From Rhabdaerophilum sp. SD176 (GTDB lineage: Bacteria > Pseudomonadota > Alphaproteobacteria > Rhizobiales > Beijerinckiaceae), in contig NZ_JARJNS010000004.1 of the NCBI RefSeq assembly GCF_030143245.1, positions 434,001 to 498,000 on the forward strand: a DNA stretch of 64,000 bases, in the 5' to 3' direction. The position numbers were made by a program, and so were the translations under genes. The notes under the pieces are model-generated. The model was not told the DNA's origin, searched no databases, and saw nothing but the letters and a program-made list of their open reading frames with translations. Shown here piece by piece: positions 43,971-54,031 of this stretch (the stretch's first letter is position 1; each line of letters opens with the position of its first letter).

Positions 43971-45386
43971 TCAATTGGTCTTCTCGGGCTTCGCTTCGGC
44001 GATGTCCCGGGCGGCGAGATAGGCAGCGGAATTCGGGGGCAGCAGGGGCATGGCGCGCCGTGCGAAACGCTGCGCATCCTGGAATTGCCCCTCGATCAGG
44101 GCGCCACGGGCAGCGGCGAGGGCGGCATTGCCCTCGTCGCCCTTGCGGCCGTAGGCCTGCGCAAGATAGCGGAATCCTTCGAAATTGTCGGGGTCCCGGC
44201 TGGTCGCGTTGGTCAGTTCCTTGATTGCCTCGGCGATGGATTGCGGTGTGTCTGCGGCCACGAGCGCGTGGCCGAGCATCGTCCGGATCAGCGGCTGGTT
44301 CGGCGCCAGCGACACCGCCCGCCGCAAAGGCGCCACGGCCTGGCTCGCGCGGCCTGCCTCGAGCAGGGCCTGCCCCTTGAGCTCCCAGAAATACGGGTTC
44401 CCCGGCTGCTCGGCGATCAGGGCGTCGATCGCCTTCAGGGCGTTGTCCGGCCGGCCGAACCGGTAGTCGATGATCGCGCGGGCATAGCGGGCCGGCAGGG
44501 AGGTGTTGTGGCCGGGATAGCGCCGTGCCACTTCGCTGGCATTGCCGGTAAAGGCATAGAGCTTCGCCCGGATCATCTCGTGCTTCATCAGCCGGGCCGG
44601 CGGATCCTTCTCGTTGAAGAAGGGTGACTTCACCGCCGCCTCGCGCAGGGAGGCGACACGATCCTGCGGCAGCGGGTGGCTCTGGGTGTATTTGTCGAGC
44701 CGCGTCGAGGAGAACAGCATGTCATTCGACATGCGCTCGAACGTCTCGAGCATGCCCTTCGGCGATTGCCGCGTCTTTTCGAGGAAAGTCAGGGCTGCAC
44801 GGTCTGCCGCCTGTTCCTCGCCGCGCTGGTAGGCCAGCAGCGAACGGCGCGCCATTTCCGGGCCGGTGAGGAGTGCGCCCATCGCCCCGGTCGAATTGCT
44901 GCCGATCTGCCGGGATTGTGCCGCCCCGATCAAAGCCGCGCCGCCGAGCAGGGTGCCGATGATGGCGATGGCCTGCGCCTTTTCGAGTTCGTTGCGGAGC
45001 CGGGCGAGATGGCCGCCGGCAATATGCCCGGCCTCATGGGCCAGCACGCCGATGATCTGGTTCGGCGTCTGCGAATCCATGATCGCGCCGATATTGACGA
45101 AGACCCGCTTTCCGTCTGCGACAAAGGCGTTGAAGCTCCGGTCATTCACCAGCACGACGCGAATGAAGCCTTTCCGCAGGCCCGCCGCCCCGAGGATCGG
45201 GTCAAGATAGTCCCGCATGACCTGCTCGATCTCGGCATCGCGGATGAAGCTGATCCGCCGCTGCTGTGCCTCCACCGGCACGAGCGAGCCGAGAGCAATT
45301 ACGCCCGCCATGACAAGCGAGAGCATCTTCCGGGCCCAATGCCGGGGCCGGGCTTCAGGATGTGAGGGCAGCGCGTCCACTACCAT
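43971..45386 (-). CDS. M48 family metalloprotease with TPR repeats (BepA-like)
   Basis: A 471-residue periplasmic zinc protease. The start at 45386 is preceded by GGAGAAG. A signal or anchor helix (about 19-40, ending VEAQQ) precedes the M48 catalytic domain with HEAGH (117-121) and a downstream Glu ligand in EEQAADRAALTFL. TPR-like repeats follow (about 300-450: KGQALLEAGRASQAVAPLRRA, LAQAYGRKGDEGNAALAAARG). The composition matches BepA/YfgC, which trims or assists LptD and BamA assembly at the outer membrane. A DsbA-family gene next to it suits disulfide-rich outer-membrane targets. Confidence 0.92.
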   Translation of the reverse strand: MVVDALPSHPEARPRHWARKMLSLVMAGVIALGSLVPVEAQQRRISFIRDAEIEQVMRDYLDPILGAAGLRKGFIRVVLVNDRSFNAFVADGKRVFVNIGAIMDSQTPNQIIGVLAHEAGHIAGGHLARLRNELEKAQAIAIIGTLLGGAALIGAAQSRQIGSNSTGAMGALLTGPEMARRSLLAYQRGEEQAADRAALTFLEKTRQSPKGMLETFERMSNDMLFSSTRLDKYTQSHPLPQDRVASLREAAVKSPFFNEKDPPARLMKHEMIRAKLYAFTGNASEVARRYPGHNTSLPARYARAIIDYRFGRPDNALKAIDALIAEQPGNPYFWELKGQALLEAGRASQAVAPLRRAVSLAPNQPLIRTMLGHALVAADTPQSIAEAIKELTNATSRDPDNFEGFRYLAQAYGRKGDEGNAALAAARGALIEGQFQDAQRFARRAMPLLPPNSAAYLAARDIAEAKPEKTN

Positions 45387-45562
45387 GACTTCTCCGCAGG
45401 TCGAACCGGCATAGGCTATAGCGACCAATGCGGTCAATTCTGGGCAGCGGGATTCGCGGTCTTGTGATGGATGGCGAGGCGAATGTCCTGCAGGCTGGGG
45501 GATTATTGACTTGCGGGAAGGAACGGCGGAGAAGGCCCGGCGCCTGAGCCCGAGGAGCCGCC

Positions 45563-46735
45563 ATGCCGAGCCCTATCCTTTCCCGCCGCTCGCAGATCGC
45601 CGCGTTCATCGCCATGGATGTCCTGCGCGAGGCGCGGGATCTTGGCCGCGAGGCAGCCCGCACCGGCCGGCCGGGGATCATCCATCTCGAGGTCGGCGAG
45701 CCCGGCGCCCCTTCGCCGCGCCCCGTGCGCGAGGCCGCCATGCGGGCGCTCGAGGCCGGCCGCATCGCCTATACCGAGGCGCTTGGCCTGCCCGCCTTGC
45801 GCGAGGCCATTGCCGGTCATTATCGCCGCCGCTACGGGATCGATGTTCCTGCCACGCGCGTCGCCGTGACCACGGGCTCCTCCGCCGGCTTCATCCTGGC
45901 CTTTCTCGCCATGCTGGATCACGGCGGGCGCATCGGCATTCCCTCGCCGGGTTATCCCGCTTACCGCAACATCCTGCAGGCCTTGGGCATCGAGGCTGTC
46001 GAAATCCCGACCGGGCCGGAAACAGGCTTCGTGCTCTCTGCCGCGGCGATCCGCGCCGCCCATGCCCGCACGCCGCTCGATGCCGTACTGGTCATGAGCC
46101 CCGCCAACCCGACCGGTGTTCTGACATCGGCCAGCGAAGTGGCTGCCATCGCGTCAACATGCCGCGAACTCGGGCTCTGGCTGGTTTCGGACGAGATCTA
46201 TCACGGCCTGACCTACGAGGGTGAGGAAGCAACGGCGCTTGCCGGCTCGGACGAGGCGATCATCGTCAACTCCTTCTCGAAATACTTCTGCATGACCGGC
46301 TGGCGCATCGGCTGGCTGGTCGTGCCGGAGCGGATGGTCCGGCCGCTGGAATGCCTCGCGCAGAACCTTGCCATCTCGGTGCCCTATCTCAGCCAGGTCG
46401 CTGCGATCGCGGCCTTCGAGGCCGAGGAGGAACTGGAGGCGATCAAGGCCGGCTATGCCCGCAACCGCGCGGTGCTGATGGAGGCGCTGCCGGCACTTGG
46501 CCTGAAGCCGCTGCCGATGGATGGCGCCTTCTACGCCTATTGCGATATCGGCCGGTTCTCGAACGATTCCATGGCCTTCTCGAAAAAGGCCCTGCACGAG
46601 GCCGGTCTCGCCATCACACCGGGCCTCGATTTCGACCGCAGCGAGGGCCATCGCTTCATCCGCCTTTCCTATGCCGGCAGCGAAGCGGATATCCTCGAAG
46701 GCGTGGCGCGCCTGAAGCGCTGGCTGGCGCCCTGA
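45563..46735 (+). CDS. Class I/II pyridoxal-phosphate aminotransferase
   Basis: A 390-residue fold-type I aminotransferase. PLP-binding Lys is K240 in SFSKYFCMTGWRIGW; other signatures are VGEPGAPSPRPV, TGSSAGFILAF, SPANPTGVL and SDEIYHGLTY. RBS GAGGAG is 5 bases before ATG. Substrate not determined by sequence. A small membrane-protein gene begins one base after the stop. Confidence 0.92.
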   Translation: MPSPILSRRSQIAAFIAMDVLREARDLGREAARTGRPGIIHLEVGEPGAPSPRPVREAAMRALEAGRIAYTEALGLPALREAIAGHYRRRYGIDVPATRVAVTTGSSAGFILAFLAMLDHGGRIGIPSPGYPAYRNILQALGIEAVEIPTGPETGFVLSAAAIRAAHARTPLDAVLVMSPANPTGVLTSASEVAAIASTCRELGLWLVSDEIYHGLTYEGEEATALAGSDEAIIVNSFSKYFCMTGWRIGWLVVPERMVRPLECLAQNLAISVPYLSQVAAIAAFEAEEELEAIKAGYARNRAVLMEALPALGLKPLPMDGAFYAYCDIGRFSNDSMAFSKKALHEAGLAITPGLDFDRSEGHRFIRLSYAGSEADILEGVARLKRWLAP

Positions 46736-46736
46736 A

Positions 46737-46955
46737 ATGCCCATTTCCACCATGATCATGCTGGCGGTTCTGGTCGCGATGCGGGTGCTCTGCCTCGCGA
46801 TCGCAGCCCTTTTCGTGATGGTCGCCATCCGCAGCCTGTTCGATGCCGACCTCACGATCCGCTGGTGGCAGGCGCTTGTCGGGGCCGGTATCTTCCTCGC
46901 GACAGGCCTCGCTGCCGGCCTGTTGCGCAAGGCTCTCGCCCGCAATACGCGCTAG
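46737..46955 (+). CDS. Small two-helix membrane protein
   Basis: A 72-residue protein with two hydrophobic helices (about 6-29 and 44-62) and basic ends (LLRKALARNTR). It begins one base after the aminotransferase stop, so translation would be coupled. Family not recognised; codon use fits the neighbours. Possibly a short inner-membrane accessory protein. Confidence 0.55.
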   Translation: MPISTMIMLAVLVAMRVLCLAIAALFVMVAIRSLFDADLTIRWWQALVGAGIFLATGLAAGLLRKALARNTR

Positions 46956-47042
46956 CCCGGACGCCCAGGACGTCCTAAACCCTTGACGCTGGCCGCGACC
47001 CTCGCGAAAAGCGAATCCTCCACCGATCGTGAAAGCAGCATC

Positions 47043-48527
47043 ATGTCGCTCGATATCCGTTCTGCCCCGCCGAAATACTGGATCAAAGGCGCCAAGGCCG
47101 ATTGGGAAATCATCATAGGCATGGAGATCCATGCCCAGGTCAATTCGAACGCGAAGCTCTTTTCCGGGGCCTCGACGGCCTTTGGCGGCGAGCCCAACGC
47201 CCATGTGAGTTTCGTTGACGCTGCCATGCCGGGCATGCTGCCGGTCATCAACCGCGAATGCGTGGCGCAGGCAGTCCGCACCGGCCTCGGGCTGAAGGCG
47301 CAGATCAACCGCAAGTCCCGGTTCGACCGGAAGAACTATTTTTACCCGGATCTGCCGCAGGGCTACCAGATCAGCCAGTTCGCCGAGCCGATCGTTGGCG
47401 AGGGCGAGGTCATTGTCGATATCCCCGGCGAAGCCGAGCCGATCATGGTGCGGATCGAGCGCCTGCATCTCGAACAGGATGCCGGCAAGTCGATCCATGA
47501 TCAGGACCCGGCCAATTCCTTCGTTGATCTCAACCGCGCCGGTGTTGCACTGATGGAGATCGTCTCGAAGCCGGACCTTCGTTCGGCCGAGGAAGCGCAG
47601 GCCTATGTTACCAAGCTGCGCCAGATCCTGCGCTATCTCGGCACCTGTGATGGCGACATGGAGAAGGGCAATCTCCGCGCCGATGTGAACGTTTCCGTCC
47701 GCCGGCCTGGCGAGCCTTTCGGCACGCGCTGCGAGATCAAGAACGTCAATTCCATCCGTTTCATCGGTCAGGCCATCGAGGTCGAGGCCCGCCGTCAGAT
47801 CGCCATTATCGAGGATGGCGGAAAGATCGACCAGGAAACCCGCCTCTATGATCCGGGCAACCGGGAAACCCGCTCGATGCGCTCGAAGGAAGAAGCGCAT
47901 GATTACCGCTACTTCCCCGATCCGGACCTGCTGCCGCTGCTGCTCGAGGAAGAGTTCGTCGCGGTGCTGAAAGCCGGTCTGCCGGAACTGCCCGACGACA
48001 AGAAGGCCCGGTTCATGCGCCAGTACGGCCTGACAGCCTATGATGCCTCGGTGCTGGTCATGGAGCGCGAAAGCGCCGATTTCTTCGAAGCCGTCGCTCG
48101 TGGCCGCGATGGCAAGATCGCCGCGAACTGGGTGATCAACGAGCTGTTCGGTCGCCTCAACAAGGAGGGCCTCGGCGTGACCGAGAGCCCGGTCAGCGCC
48201 GCCCAGCTCGGCGGAATCATTGATCTCATTGGCGCGGGCACCATCTCGGGCAAGATCGCGAAGGACCTGTTCGAGATCGTCTGGACCGAAGGCGGAGACC
48301 CCGCCGGGATTGTCGAGACGCGCGGGATGAAGCAGGTGACCGATACCGGCGCGATCGAGAAGGTCGTCGACGAGATCATCGCCGCCAATCCTGACAAGGT
48401 CGAGCAGGCGAAGGCCAAGCCGACCCTGCTGGGCTGGTTCGTGGGCCAGGTGATGAAATCCTCCGGCGGCAAGGCAAACCCGGCCGCTGTCAACGACCTG
48501 CTCAAGTCGAAACTGGGGATCGAGTGA
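47043..48527 (+). CDS. gatB: Aspartyl/glutamyl-tRNA amidotransferase subunit B
   Basis: A 494-residue subunit of GatCAB, which amidates Glu-tRNA(Gln) and Asp-tRNA(Asn). The start at 47043 ([20 protein letters not shown]) is supported by family length; a TTG at 46983 is in frame. Motifs: [57 protein letters not shown] and the C-terminal tRNA-binding helical tail. gatA and gatC are outside the window. It overlaps the GNAT gene by 4 bases. Confidence 0.97.
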   Translation: MSLDIRSAPPKYWIKGAKADWEIIIGMEIHAQVNSNAKLFSGASTAFGGEPNAHVSFVDAAMPGMLPVINRECVAQAVRTGLGLKAQINRKSRFDRKNYFYPDLPQGYQISQFAEPIVGEGEVIVDIPGEAEPIMVRIERLHLEQDAGKSIHDQDPANSFVDLNRAGVALMEIVSKPDLRSAEEAQAYVTKLRQILRYLGTCDGDMEKGNLRADVNVSVRRPGEPFGTRCEIKNVNSIRFIGQAIEVEARRQIAIIEDGGKIDQETRLYDPGNRETRSMRSKEEAHDYRYFPDPDLLPLLLEEEFVAVLKAGLPELPDDKKARFMRQYGLTAYDASVLVMERESADFFEAVARGRDGKIAANWVINELFGRLNKEGLGVTESPVSAAQLGGIIDLIGAGTISGKIAKDLFEIVWTEGGDPAGIVETRGMKQVTDTGAIEKVVDEIIAANPDKVEQAKAKPTLLGWFVGQVMKSSGGKANPAAVNDLLKSKLGIE

Positions 48528-49546
48528 ACGTCCCTGTGATCCGGCCCGTCCAGCAAGAGGATCTCGCCGCGGTCCGGGATGTGCTCGTCCGGACCTGGCA
48601 TGCCACTTATGACGAGGCGCTCGGCGCGGCGAAGGTCGCCGAGATAACGTCGCGCTGGCATTCGCCCGAAGCGTTGCAGCGTCAGATGGAGGACATGCTG
48701 GCCCAGCCGGGTCAACGCGCCTTCCTTGTTGCCGAAGCGGATGGCCGGGTGATAGCCACGGCCTCTGCACATCTCGCCCCCGAGGGCTGGATCGAGATCA
48801 GCCGCATCTACATCCTGCCCGAGTTCCAGCGCGGCGGCCTCGGACGCCGGCTCTTGCAGAAGCTGCTCGCAACCTTTCCTGCGGCCCGCCATGCGCGGCT
48901 CGAGGTCGAGCCACGCAATGCCCGCGCGCTGGGCTTCTACCGGCGGCACGGCTTCCTGCCCGTTTCCTCTGGCGTCGCCTGCGGCGGCGATGCCGAAGCG
49001 GGCATCGCTCATCTCGTTCTCGAAGCTGCCTTGCCGCTCTGGACATTGCGCCCGGCCCGTGACGAGGACGCGCAGGATCTGTTCGGACTGCTGGCCTTGT
49101 GTTTCGCCGAGTATCCCGGCTGTTTTGTCGATCCGCATGAGGATCTGCCCGATCTTGTGAAGCCCGGGCATTGGCTCGAACGGACGCGCCCTGGGCCGGA
49201 TGGCCGCCCCATGCCGTTGGGCGGGGCCTTTCTCGTGCTGGAGGATACGCGTGGGCGCATCTGTGCCTCCGTCGCCTATGATCTGCCGGAGCCCGGCATC
49301 GCGGAGTTGCACCGGCTCTATGTCCGGCCGGATTGCCGGCGGCAGGGTATCGCGGCGCGGCTTGTCCTCCATGTTGAGGCTCTCGCGCGCTCCGATGAGG
49401 CGCGCCGGATGATCCTCTGGTCCGACACGCGCTTCACGTCGGCCCACGGCCTCTATCGCCGGCTTGGCTACGAGGCGACCGGGCAGACCCGCGATCTGGG
49501 TGACATTTCGCGGACTTCAGAGTATCAATTTACCAAGATGCTCTGA
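48524..49546 (+). CDS. Tandem GNAT acetyltransferase
   Basis: A 340-residue protein made of two GNAT domains. Domain 1 (about 1-165) has the acetyl-CoA loop [16 protein letters not shown]; domain 2 (about 175-338) has [17 protein letters not shown] and a C-terminal [13 protein letters not shown]. The start is GTG inside the gatB stop (GTGA), so it depends on gatB translation. Most GNATs are single domain; double ones act in mycothiol-like synthesis and other roles. Target unknown. Confidence 0.88.
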   Translation: MNVPVIRPVQQEDLAAVRDVLVRTWHATYDEALGAAKVAEITSRWHSPEALQRQMEDMLAQPGQRAFLVAEADGRVIATASAHLAPEGWIEISRIYILPEFQRGGLGRRLLQKLLATFPAARHARLEVEPRNARALGFYRRHGFLPVSSGVACGGDAEAGIAHLVLEAALPLWTLRPARDEDAQDLFGLLALCFAEYPGCFVDPHEDLPDLVKPGHWLERTRPGPDGRPMPLGGAFLVLEDTRGRICASVAYDLPEPGIAELHRLYVRPDCRRQGIAARLVLHVEALARSDEARRMILWSDTRFTSAHGLYRRLGYEATGQTRDLGDISRTSEYQFTKML

Positions 49547-49728
49547 AGGATGGGGGCATGCTCTTGATCGCGGTCCCTGCCTCGTTCTTGCCCCGGTTCA
49601 TTCAGCTTCCCTACAGGTGCGATAGCGCACTTTTGCATCCAGGCGGCAAGTATATGGGTATATCGACGAAGCCGATTGGCAGGAAGGGGCGGTGCCCCGC
49701 AGGCTTCGACCAACAGCGGAGAATGACC

Positions 49729-50037
49729 ATGATCAACGCGATCTCTTTCAAGAAGACCTCGGCTCTGGCCGCCGCAGCGCTCGCGCTGACCTTCGCGGCC
49801 CTTCCGGTGCAGGAAGCCGAAGCCCGTCGCGGCCGGAACGCCGCTCTGGCAGCCGGTCTGATCGGCGGCGCCCTGATCGGCGGTGCGCTGCTGGCCCCGC
49901 GCGCCTATGGCGCGCCGGTTTACCACGCCCCCGGCCCGGTCTATGTCGAAGAGCCGGTCTGCTACCGTGTCCGCGAGCGCGTCTGGGACGATTATCGCGG
50001 CCGCTGGGTCCGCGTCACTCGCCGCGTCTGCGAATGA
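49729..50037 (+). CDS. Small exported glycine-rich membrane-associated protein
   Basis: A 102-residue protein with a signal sequence (about 9-32, ending AEAR), a Gly/Ala-rich hydrophobic stretch AALAAGLIGGALIGGALLA resembling a glycine-zipper, and a polar tail with CYRVRERVWDDYRGRWVRVTRRVC. GGAGA supports ATG 49729. This type of small protein is frequent in rhizobia and has no known function. A terminator closes the gene. Confidence 0.8.
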   Translation: MINAISFKKTSALAAAALALTFAALPVQEAEARRGRNAALAAGLIGGALIGGALLAPRAYGAPVYHAPGPVYVEEPVCYRVRERVWDDYRGRWVRVTRRVCE

Positions 50038-50071
50038 CGGGCAAGCCGGGCTGACCGGAATGAATTCGTGA

Positions 50072-50097
50072 CCCCGCCCCGAAAGGGCGGGGTTTTT
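50072..50097 (+). terminator. Rho-independent terminator
   Basis: CCCCGCCC and GGGCGGGG form a strong stem around CGAAA, followed by TTTTT. It stands between the convergent small-protein and DedA genes and closes the former. Confidence 0.9.
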
Positions 50098-50101
50098 CGT
50101 C

Positions 50102-50656
50102 TCAGGTAAATTTGAGAAAGCCGGAGAAGATGCTCCGGAACCATTCCGATGAGACAACGAGATGCCCCGGCGCGAAGAAGGTGACGATCCACCCCAAGGC
50201 TCCGAGCAGGTTCGCGGCCATGAAGGGGATTGGCCGCATTCGCGAGATTCCGGCGACGATTGGAATCAGGACGCGCAAGGGCCCGGCGAAATGACCGATC
50301 ATCACGCCCCATACACCCCATTTGCGTGAGAAGGCGATCGTTTTTCCCACAGTCTCGGTATAGGTGCGGAACGGCCAGAAGGTCAGGATCCGGTCGCCCA
50401 TCGAGGCGCTGATCAGATACATGATCGAGAAGCCGAGGGATGCGCCGAGCCAGCCCGCAAGCAGCGAGGGCATCAAGGGCACCCCGGCAGCTGCCATGAT
50501 GCCGCCGATGGCGAAAAGCAGGAATGTCGAGGGAATGAAGACCGAGACAATCACGATGGTCTCGCCCATTGCCATCAGGAAGATGGCGAGCGGTGCCATG
50601 GACTGGTTGGCCTGGACGAACTCGAGGATCCGGGACGTTTCGATCTCAATGGCCAT
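50102..50656 (-). CDS. DedA family membrane protein
   Basis: A 184-residue integral membrane protein with a VTT domain. It shows the motif pair typical of DedA: FIPSTFLLFAIGGIM (about 41-55) and GHFAGPLRVLIPIVAGISRM (about 120-139), the latter close to the family G-R/HFxGPLRxxxPxxAG motif. DedA proteins flip or recycle lipid carriers such as undecaprenyl phosphate. Full length for the short class. Confidence 0.9.
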   Translation of the reverse strand: MAIEIETSRILEFVQANQSMAPLAIFLMAMGETIVIVSVFIPSTFLLFAIGGIMAAAGVPLMPSLLAGWLGASLGFSIMYLISASMGDRILTFWPFRTYTETVGKTIAFSRKWGVWGVMIGHFAGPLRVLIPIVAGISRMRPIPFMAANLLGALGWIVTFFAPGHLVVSSEWFRSIFSGFLKFT

Positions 50657-50787
50657 GGGAACCGGGGTTCGAGAGGCGGCGGGGCAGGGTGTGTTAGCGG
50701 GACGGGAAGCCCCCGTCTAGCGCCTGTGCCAGGTTATGGGTAATCGAGGCGCAAGAACGAATTCCGGAAGGCGGAACAGAGGCAGAC

Positions 50788-51261
50788 ATGGTGCAGGAAC
50801 AGCCGGTTGTGGAGGGGGCTTTGGCGGCCGATTTGCCGGCGCTGGTGCAGATCCTCGCGGAAGACGAGGTCGGGGGCAAAGGCGATGCCTGGACGAATGA
50901 TCTTGCGCCGGGCTACCGGGCTGCCTTCGAAGCCATCCTTGCCAATCCGGATCACCGCGTGATCGTCGCGCGCCACGAGGGCCGGGTGCTCGGCTTCGTG
51001 CATCTCTATTTCCTGCGTGGCCTGCCTTCACATGGCCGGCTCAAGGTTGTGCTGAATTCCGTGTTTGTTGCCGCTGCGGCCCGCGGCATGGGGGTCGGCG
51101 CCAGGCTCGTGGCGGCGGCGGAAGCCATCGCCCGGCAGGGCGGCGCGACAGAAGTGACACTGACTTCGGGCAAGAAGCGCGTCGATGCCCATCGGTTCTA
51201 CCGCAACCTCGGCTACGAGCAACGCCATGAGGGCTTCGGCAAGGCGCTCGCCGGTCAGTGA
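50788..51261 (+). CDS. GNAT family N-acetyltransferase
   Basis: A 157-residue single-domain acetyltransferase. Motif A is VFVAAAARGMGVGARLVAAAEAIA (about 91-114) and motif B includes HRFYRNLGYEQRHEGFGK. The early segment AEDEVGGKGDAWTNDL is a common acceptor-side region of the family. Substrate not known. It runs convergent into a small secreted protein gene, overlapping by 7 bases. Confidence 0.9.
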   Translation: MVQEQPVVEGALAADLPALVQILAEDEVGGKGDAWTNDLAPGYRAAFEAILANPDHRVIVARHEGRVLGFVHLYFLRGLPSHGRLKVVLNSVFVAAAARGMGVGARLVAAAEAIARQGGATEVTLTSGKKRVDAHRFYRNLGYEQRHEGFGKALAGQ

Positions 51262-51569
51262 CCGCGCGCCTTCAGCCGTTCCCGGCATTCCCGGCTGAAC
51301 GCGCGCCAATCCTGCTCGCCCTTGCGTCCGCCCGCCTTGAGAGCGCGCCATTCCTGACCGCATCGCCGCGTTCGGGCGAGGCTTTCGCGTTGCCGATCGC
51401 TGGCCTTTCGCTGGGGCCGGAGGAAGGGGCCGGCCGCATCGGCCTGGCCGGAATTGTCCTCGGGCCGGAGCGGATGCTGCCCGGGCAGCTGGGCTGGCAG
51501 GCCGGGCGAGGGTGACAGAAGGACAAGCAGGGGCAGGGCCACAATGACTGCCCGGAAACGCCGATGCAT
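51255..51569 (-). CDS. Small exported protein with RCGQEW / CRERL motif
   Basis: A 104-residue protein: signal peptide MHRRFRAVIVALPLLVLLSPSP (cleaved near LPAQ), a polar middle, and a C-terminal domain RCGQEWRALKAGG then WRAFSRECRERLKARGH. Paired cysteines with W/K/R spacing recur in many small secreted alphaproteobacterial proteins; no function is known. A longer open frame starts at 51638 but lacks a ribosome site; the choice of 51569 rests on the signal peptide. Confidence 0.65.
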   Translation of the reverse strand: MHRRFRAVIVALPLLVLLSPSPGLPAQLPGQHPLRPEDNSGQADAAGPFLRPQRKASDRQRESLARTRRCGQEWRALKAGGRKGEQDWRAFSRECRERLKARGH

Positions 51570-51758
51570 TCGGAAAACCTGAAATATAACTGAAAGAACA
51601 ACGACATGCTGCGCCGCTTTTCTCGCCCCGTAAAGCAAGCGGACGTTGCATTTCCGGCATCGTCACGTTTTTGTGCCCGGCCTTATCGCGGCTCCCCCCT
51701 TGTTGCGGCGCGGCGCATCGCGATATGACAGGGCACATTCCGAATGCTGGAGCGCCTC

Positions 51759-52460
51759 ATGCAGCCGATCGATCTTCACTACTGGCCGACACCGAACGGC
51801 TGGAAGATTTCCATTGCCCTCGAGGAAATGGGGCTTCCCTATGAGGTCCACCTCGTCGACATCACCAAGGGCGAGCAGTTCCAGCCCGATTTCCTGAAAA
51901 TCGCGCCGAACAACAAGATGCCGGCCATCGTCGATTATGACACTGTCGGCGGCGAGCCGATCTCGCTTTTCGAGAGCGGCGCCATCCTCCAGTATCTCGG
52001 CCGCAAGACCGGTCAGCTCTACCCGGTCAACGAGCGCAAGCGCGTCGAGGTTGACCAGTGGTTGTTCTGGCAGATGGGCGGCTTCGGCCCGATGCTCGGC
52101 CAGACGCACCATTTCCGGATCTATGCGCCGGAAAAGATCGAGTATGCGATCAACCGCTATACCAACGAAACCAAGCGGCTCTATGGCGTGCTCGACAAGC
52201 GCCTGAAGGACCGCGAATGGGTGGCGGGCGACTATTCGATCGCCGACATTGCCATCGGCCCCTGGGCGAAGCTCTGGGAACGGCAGGGCCAGGACATTAC
52301 CGAGTTCCCTCATGCAAAGCGCTGGCTCGATGCCTTCCTGGCACGCCCGGCCGTACAGCGGGGCCTCGCCGTGAGCTCGGAGAAGCGGGACCCGTCCTCG
52401 CAGAACATGAAGGATCCCAAGGTTCAGGAGATCCTGTTCGGAAACAAGGCGAAATCCTGA
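51759..52460 (+). CDS. Glutathione S-transferase family protein (YfcG/Nu-type)
   Basis: A 233-residue thioredoxin-fold GST. The N-terminal start MQPIDLHYWPTPNGWKISIALEEMG at 51759 has GGAGCG upstream. The catalytic region TPNGWK and the cis-Pro loop NNKMPAIVD with FESGAILQYL are those of the Nu-class YfcG, which is a disulfide-bond oxidoreductase using glutathione. The C-terminal helical domain (GDYSIADIAIGPWAK) is intact. Confidence 0.93.
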   Translation: MQPIDLHYWPTPNGWKISIALEEMGLPYEVHLVDITKGEQFQPDFLKIAPNNKMPAIVDYDTVGGEPISLFESGAILQYLGRKTGQLYPVNERKRVEVDQWLFWQMGGFGPMLGQTHHFRIYAPEKIEYAINRYTNETKRLYGVLDKRLKDREWVAGDYSIADIAIGPWAKLWERQGQDITEFPHAKRWLDAFLARPAVQRGLAVSSEKRDPSSQNMKDPKVQEILFGNKAKS

Positions 52461-52463
52461 TCG

Positions 52464-52886
52464 ATGCGGTTTGCGGTCCTCGCCTTGCTGCTTTGCGCAT
52501 CCGAGGCAAGGGCCGGATCCATCGAGATTACCCGGTCCTGTTTCGGCGATTTCTGCCTCGAATCGCGTGAGGCCTTCATGGCGGTGGCCGCTGACCCGGC
52601 CCGCCACCATTATCGCATCCGCTTCTCGCGCACCCAGTCGATGCTCTATGTCCAGACCGGGCCTGAGCCGAAATTCCCGCATTGCGAGCCGCTCTGCGAC
52701 GTGGCCGAGCAAGCCGGCGAGCCACGCAGCCGACAGGCGCATACCGGGCGGCTGGTCGGGCGGCTGGTTGGGCCGGTCCCCGGCTGCGCAGGCCAGCCGG
52801 ATCGCTTCGTCCATCTCTATGTATATGATACCTCGGCCAGTCCCGACTGGCTGACCGTGGTGCCGAATTGCCCCGGAATCAGATGA
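52464..52886 (+). CDS. Exported cysteine-rich hypothetical protein
   Basis: A 140-residue protein beginning three bases after the GST stop. Signal peptide MRFAVLALLLCASEARA. The mature part has six cysteines (CFGDFC, CEPLC, then single ones) that could form three disulfides, and RFVHLYVYDTSASPDWLTVVPNC at the end. No family recognised. Cotranscription with the GST is likely. It overlaps the convergent helicase gene by 8 bases. Confidence 0.65.
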   Translation: MRFAVLALLLCASEARAGSIEITRSCFGDFCLESREAFMAVAADPARHHYRIRFSRTQSMLYVQTGPEPKFPHCEPLCDVAEQAGEPRSRQAHTGRLVGRLVGPVPGCAGQPDRFVHLYVYDTSASPDWLTVVPNCPGIR

Positions 52887-53979
52887 CGACCGTCAGCGCC
52901 TTCGCTGCGCGGGTGATGGCGGTGTAGAGCCACCGCGTGCGGTGCTCGCGGAAAGCGAAGCTCTCGTCGAACAGCACCACGCGGTCCCATTGCGAGCCCT
53001 GCGCCTTGTGCACGGTGAGCGCGTAACCGTAGTCGAATTCCTCGACATGCCGGCGGATTTCCCAGGGGATCTCCTCGCCGATCCCCTCGAAAAAGCCACG
53101 TGGCACCACAACCTTGACCGTCGGGCCATTCCCGTCATCCGGGGCCACGCGCATATGGACAAACTCGCCCACGCGCTCTCCGACCAGCTTCACGGTCCAG
53201 GTCGAGCCGTTGAGCAGGCCCTTCTGACGGTTGTTGCGAAGGCAGACGAGTTTCTCGTCCTTTTCCGGCAGGGCATCGATCTTGCCCAGCAAGGTGCGGA
53301 TCCGCGCATTGTATTTTCGTCGGGTCTCGTTCCGGCCCACCAGCACCTGGTCGGCTGCCAGGATCTGCTGCGCGTCGATCTGCTCGCGGCGGATGACCCG
53401 GCTGTCGCCATATTCGCCGGCCGGCAGCCGCTCGCCGTTCCGGGCGAGCATCGAAAGATGGATGATGGGATCGCCGGCGGCCTGCCGGTGCACTTCCGTC
53501 AGCATCACATCCGGCTCGGCCTCGGTGAAGAAGCCGCCGCCCTTGACCGGGGGAAGCTGCGCGGGATCGCCGAGGACCAGCACAGGCACACCGAAGGACA
53601 GAAGGTCTGTCCCCAGTTCGGCATCGACCATCGAGCATTCGTCAACGATGACCAGTTCCGCCTTCTTCACATCAGATTGCCGGTTGAGGACGAAGGTCGG
53701 CTCCTCGTTCTCGCTGTCTTTCGAGCGATAGATGAGGGAATGCAGGGTCTGGGCATCGCCGCAGCCTCTGTCGCGCATGACGGCAGCGGCCTTGCCGGTA
53801 AAGGCGGCGAACAGCACATCGCCGTCGATACCCTCGGCAATGTGTCGCGCAAGGGTTGTCTTGCCGGTGCCCGCATAGCCGAACAGCCGATAAACCGGCT
53901 CTCCGCGCTTCCGGCGGGCCGCCTTGTGCCAATCGGAAATCGCGGCAAGCGCGCGATCCTGCTGCGGGCTGAACTCCAT
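52879..53979 (-). CDS. RecD-like ATP-dependent DNA helicase
   Basis: A 366-residue superfamily 1B helicase. Walker A GYAGTGKTT (34-42), Walker B VIVDECSMVD, LVLGDPAQLPPVKGGGFF, motif for DNA contact and, at the end, the RecD/UvrD C-terminal motif YGYALTVHKAQGSQWDRVVLF. It lacks the RecBCD partner-binding N-domain, as in stand-alone RecD-like proteins, many of phage or plasmid origin. Function likely in DNA repair or replication-fork processing. Confidence 0.92.
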   Translation of the reverse strand: MEFSPQQDRALAAISDWHKAARRKRGEPVYRLFGYAGTGKTTLARHIAEGIDGDVLFAAFTGKAAAVMRDRGCGDAQTLHSLIYRSKDSENEEPTFVLNRQSDVKKAELVIVDECSMVDAELGTDLLSFGVPVLVLGDPAQLPPVKGGGFFTEAEPDVMLTEVHRQAAGDPIIHLSMLARNGERLPAGEYGDSRVIRREQIDAQQILAADQVLVGRNETRRKYNARIRTLLGKIDALPEKDEKLVCLRNNRQKGLLNGSTWTVKLVGERVGEFVHMRVAPDDGNGPTVKVVVPRGFFEGIGEEIPWEIRRHVEEFDYGYALTVHKAQGSQWDRVVLFDESFAFREHRTRWLYTAITRAAKALTVVI

Positions 53980-54031
53980 CCCGCCTCTATAGCCGTTCAG
54001 CCCGATTCGGGAATGGGGGTCCCTCGGGGTC

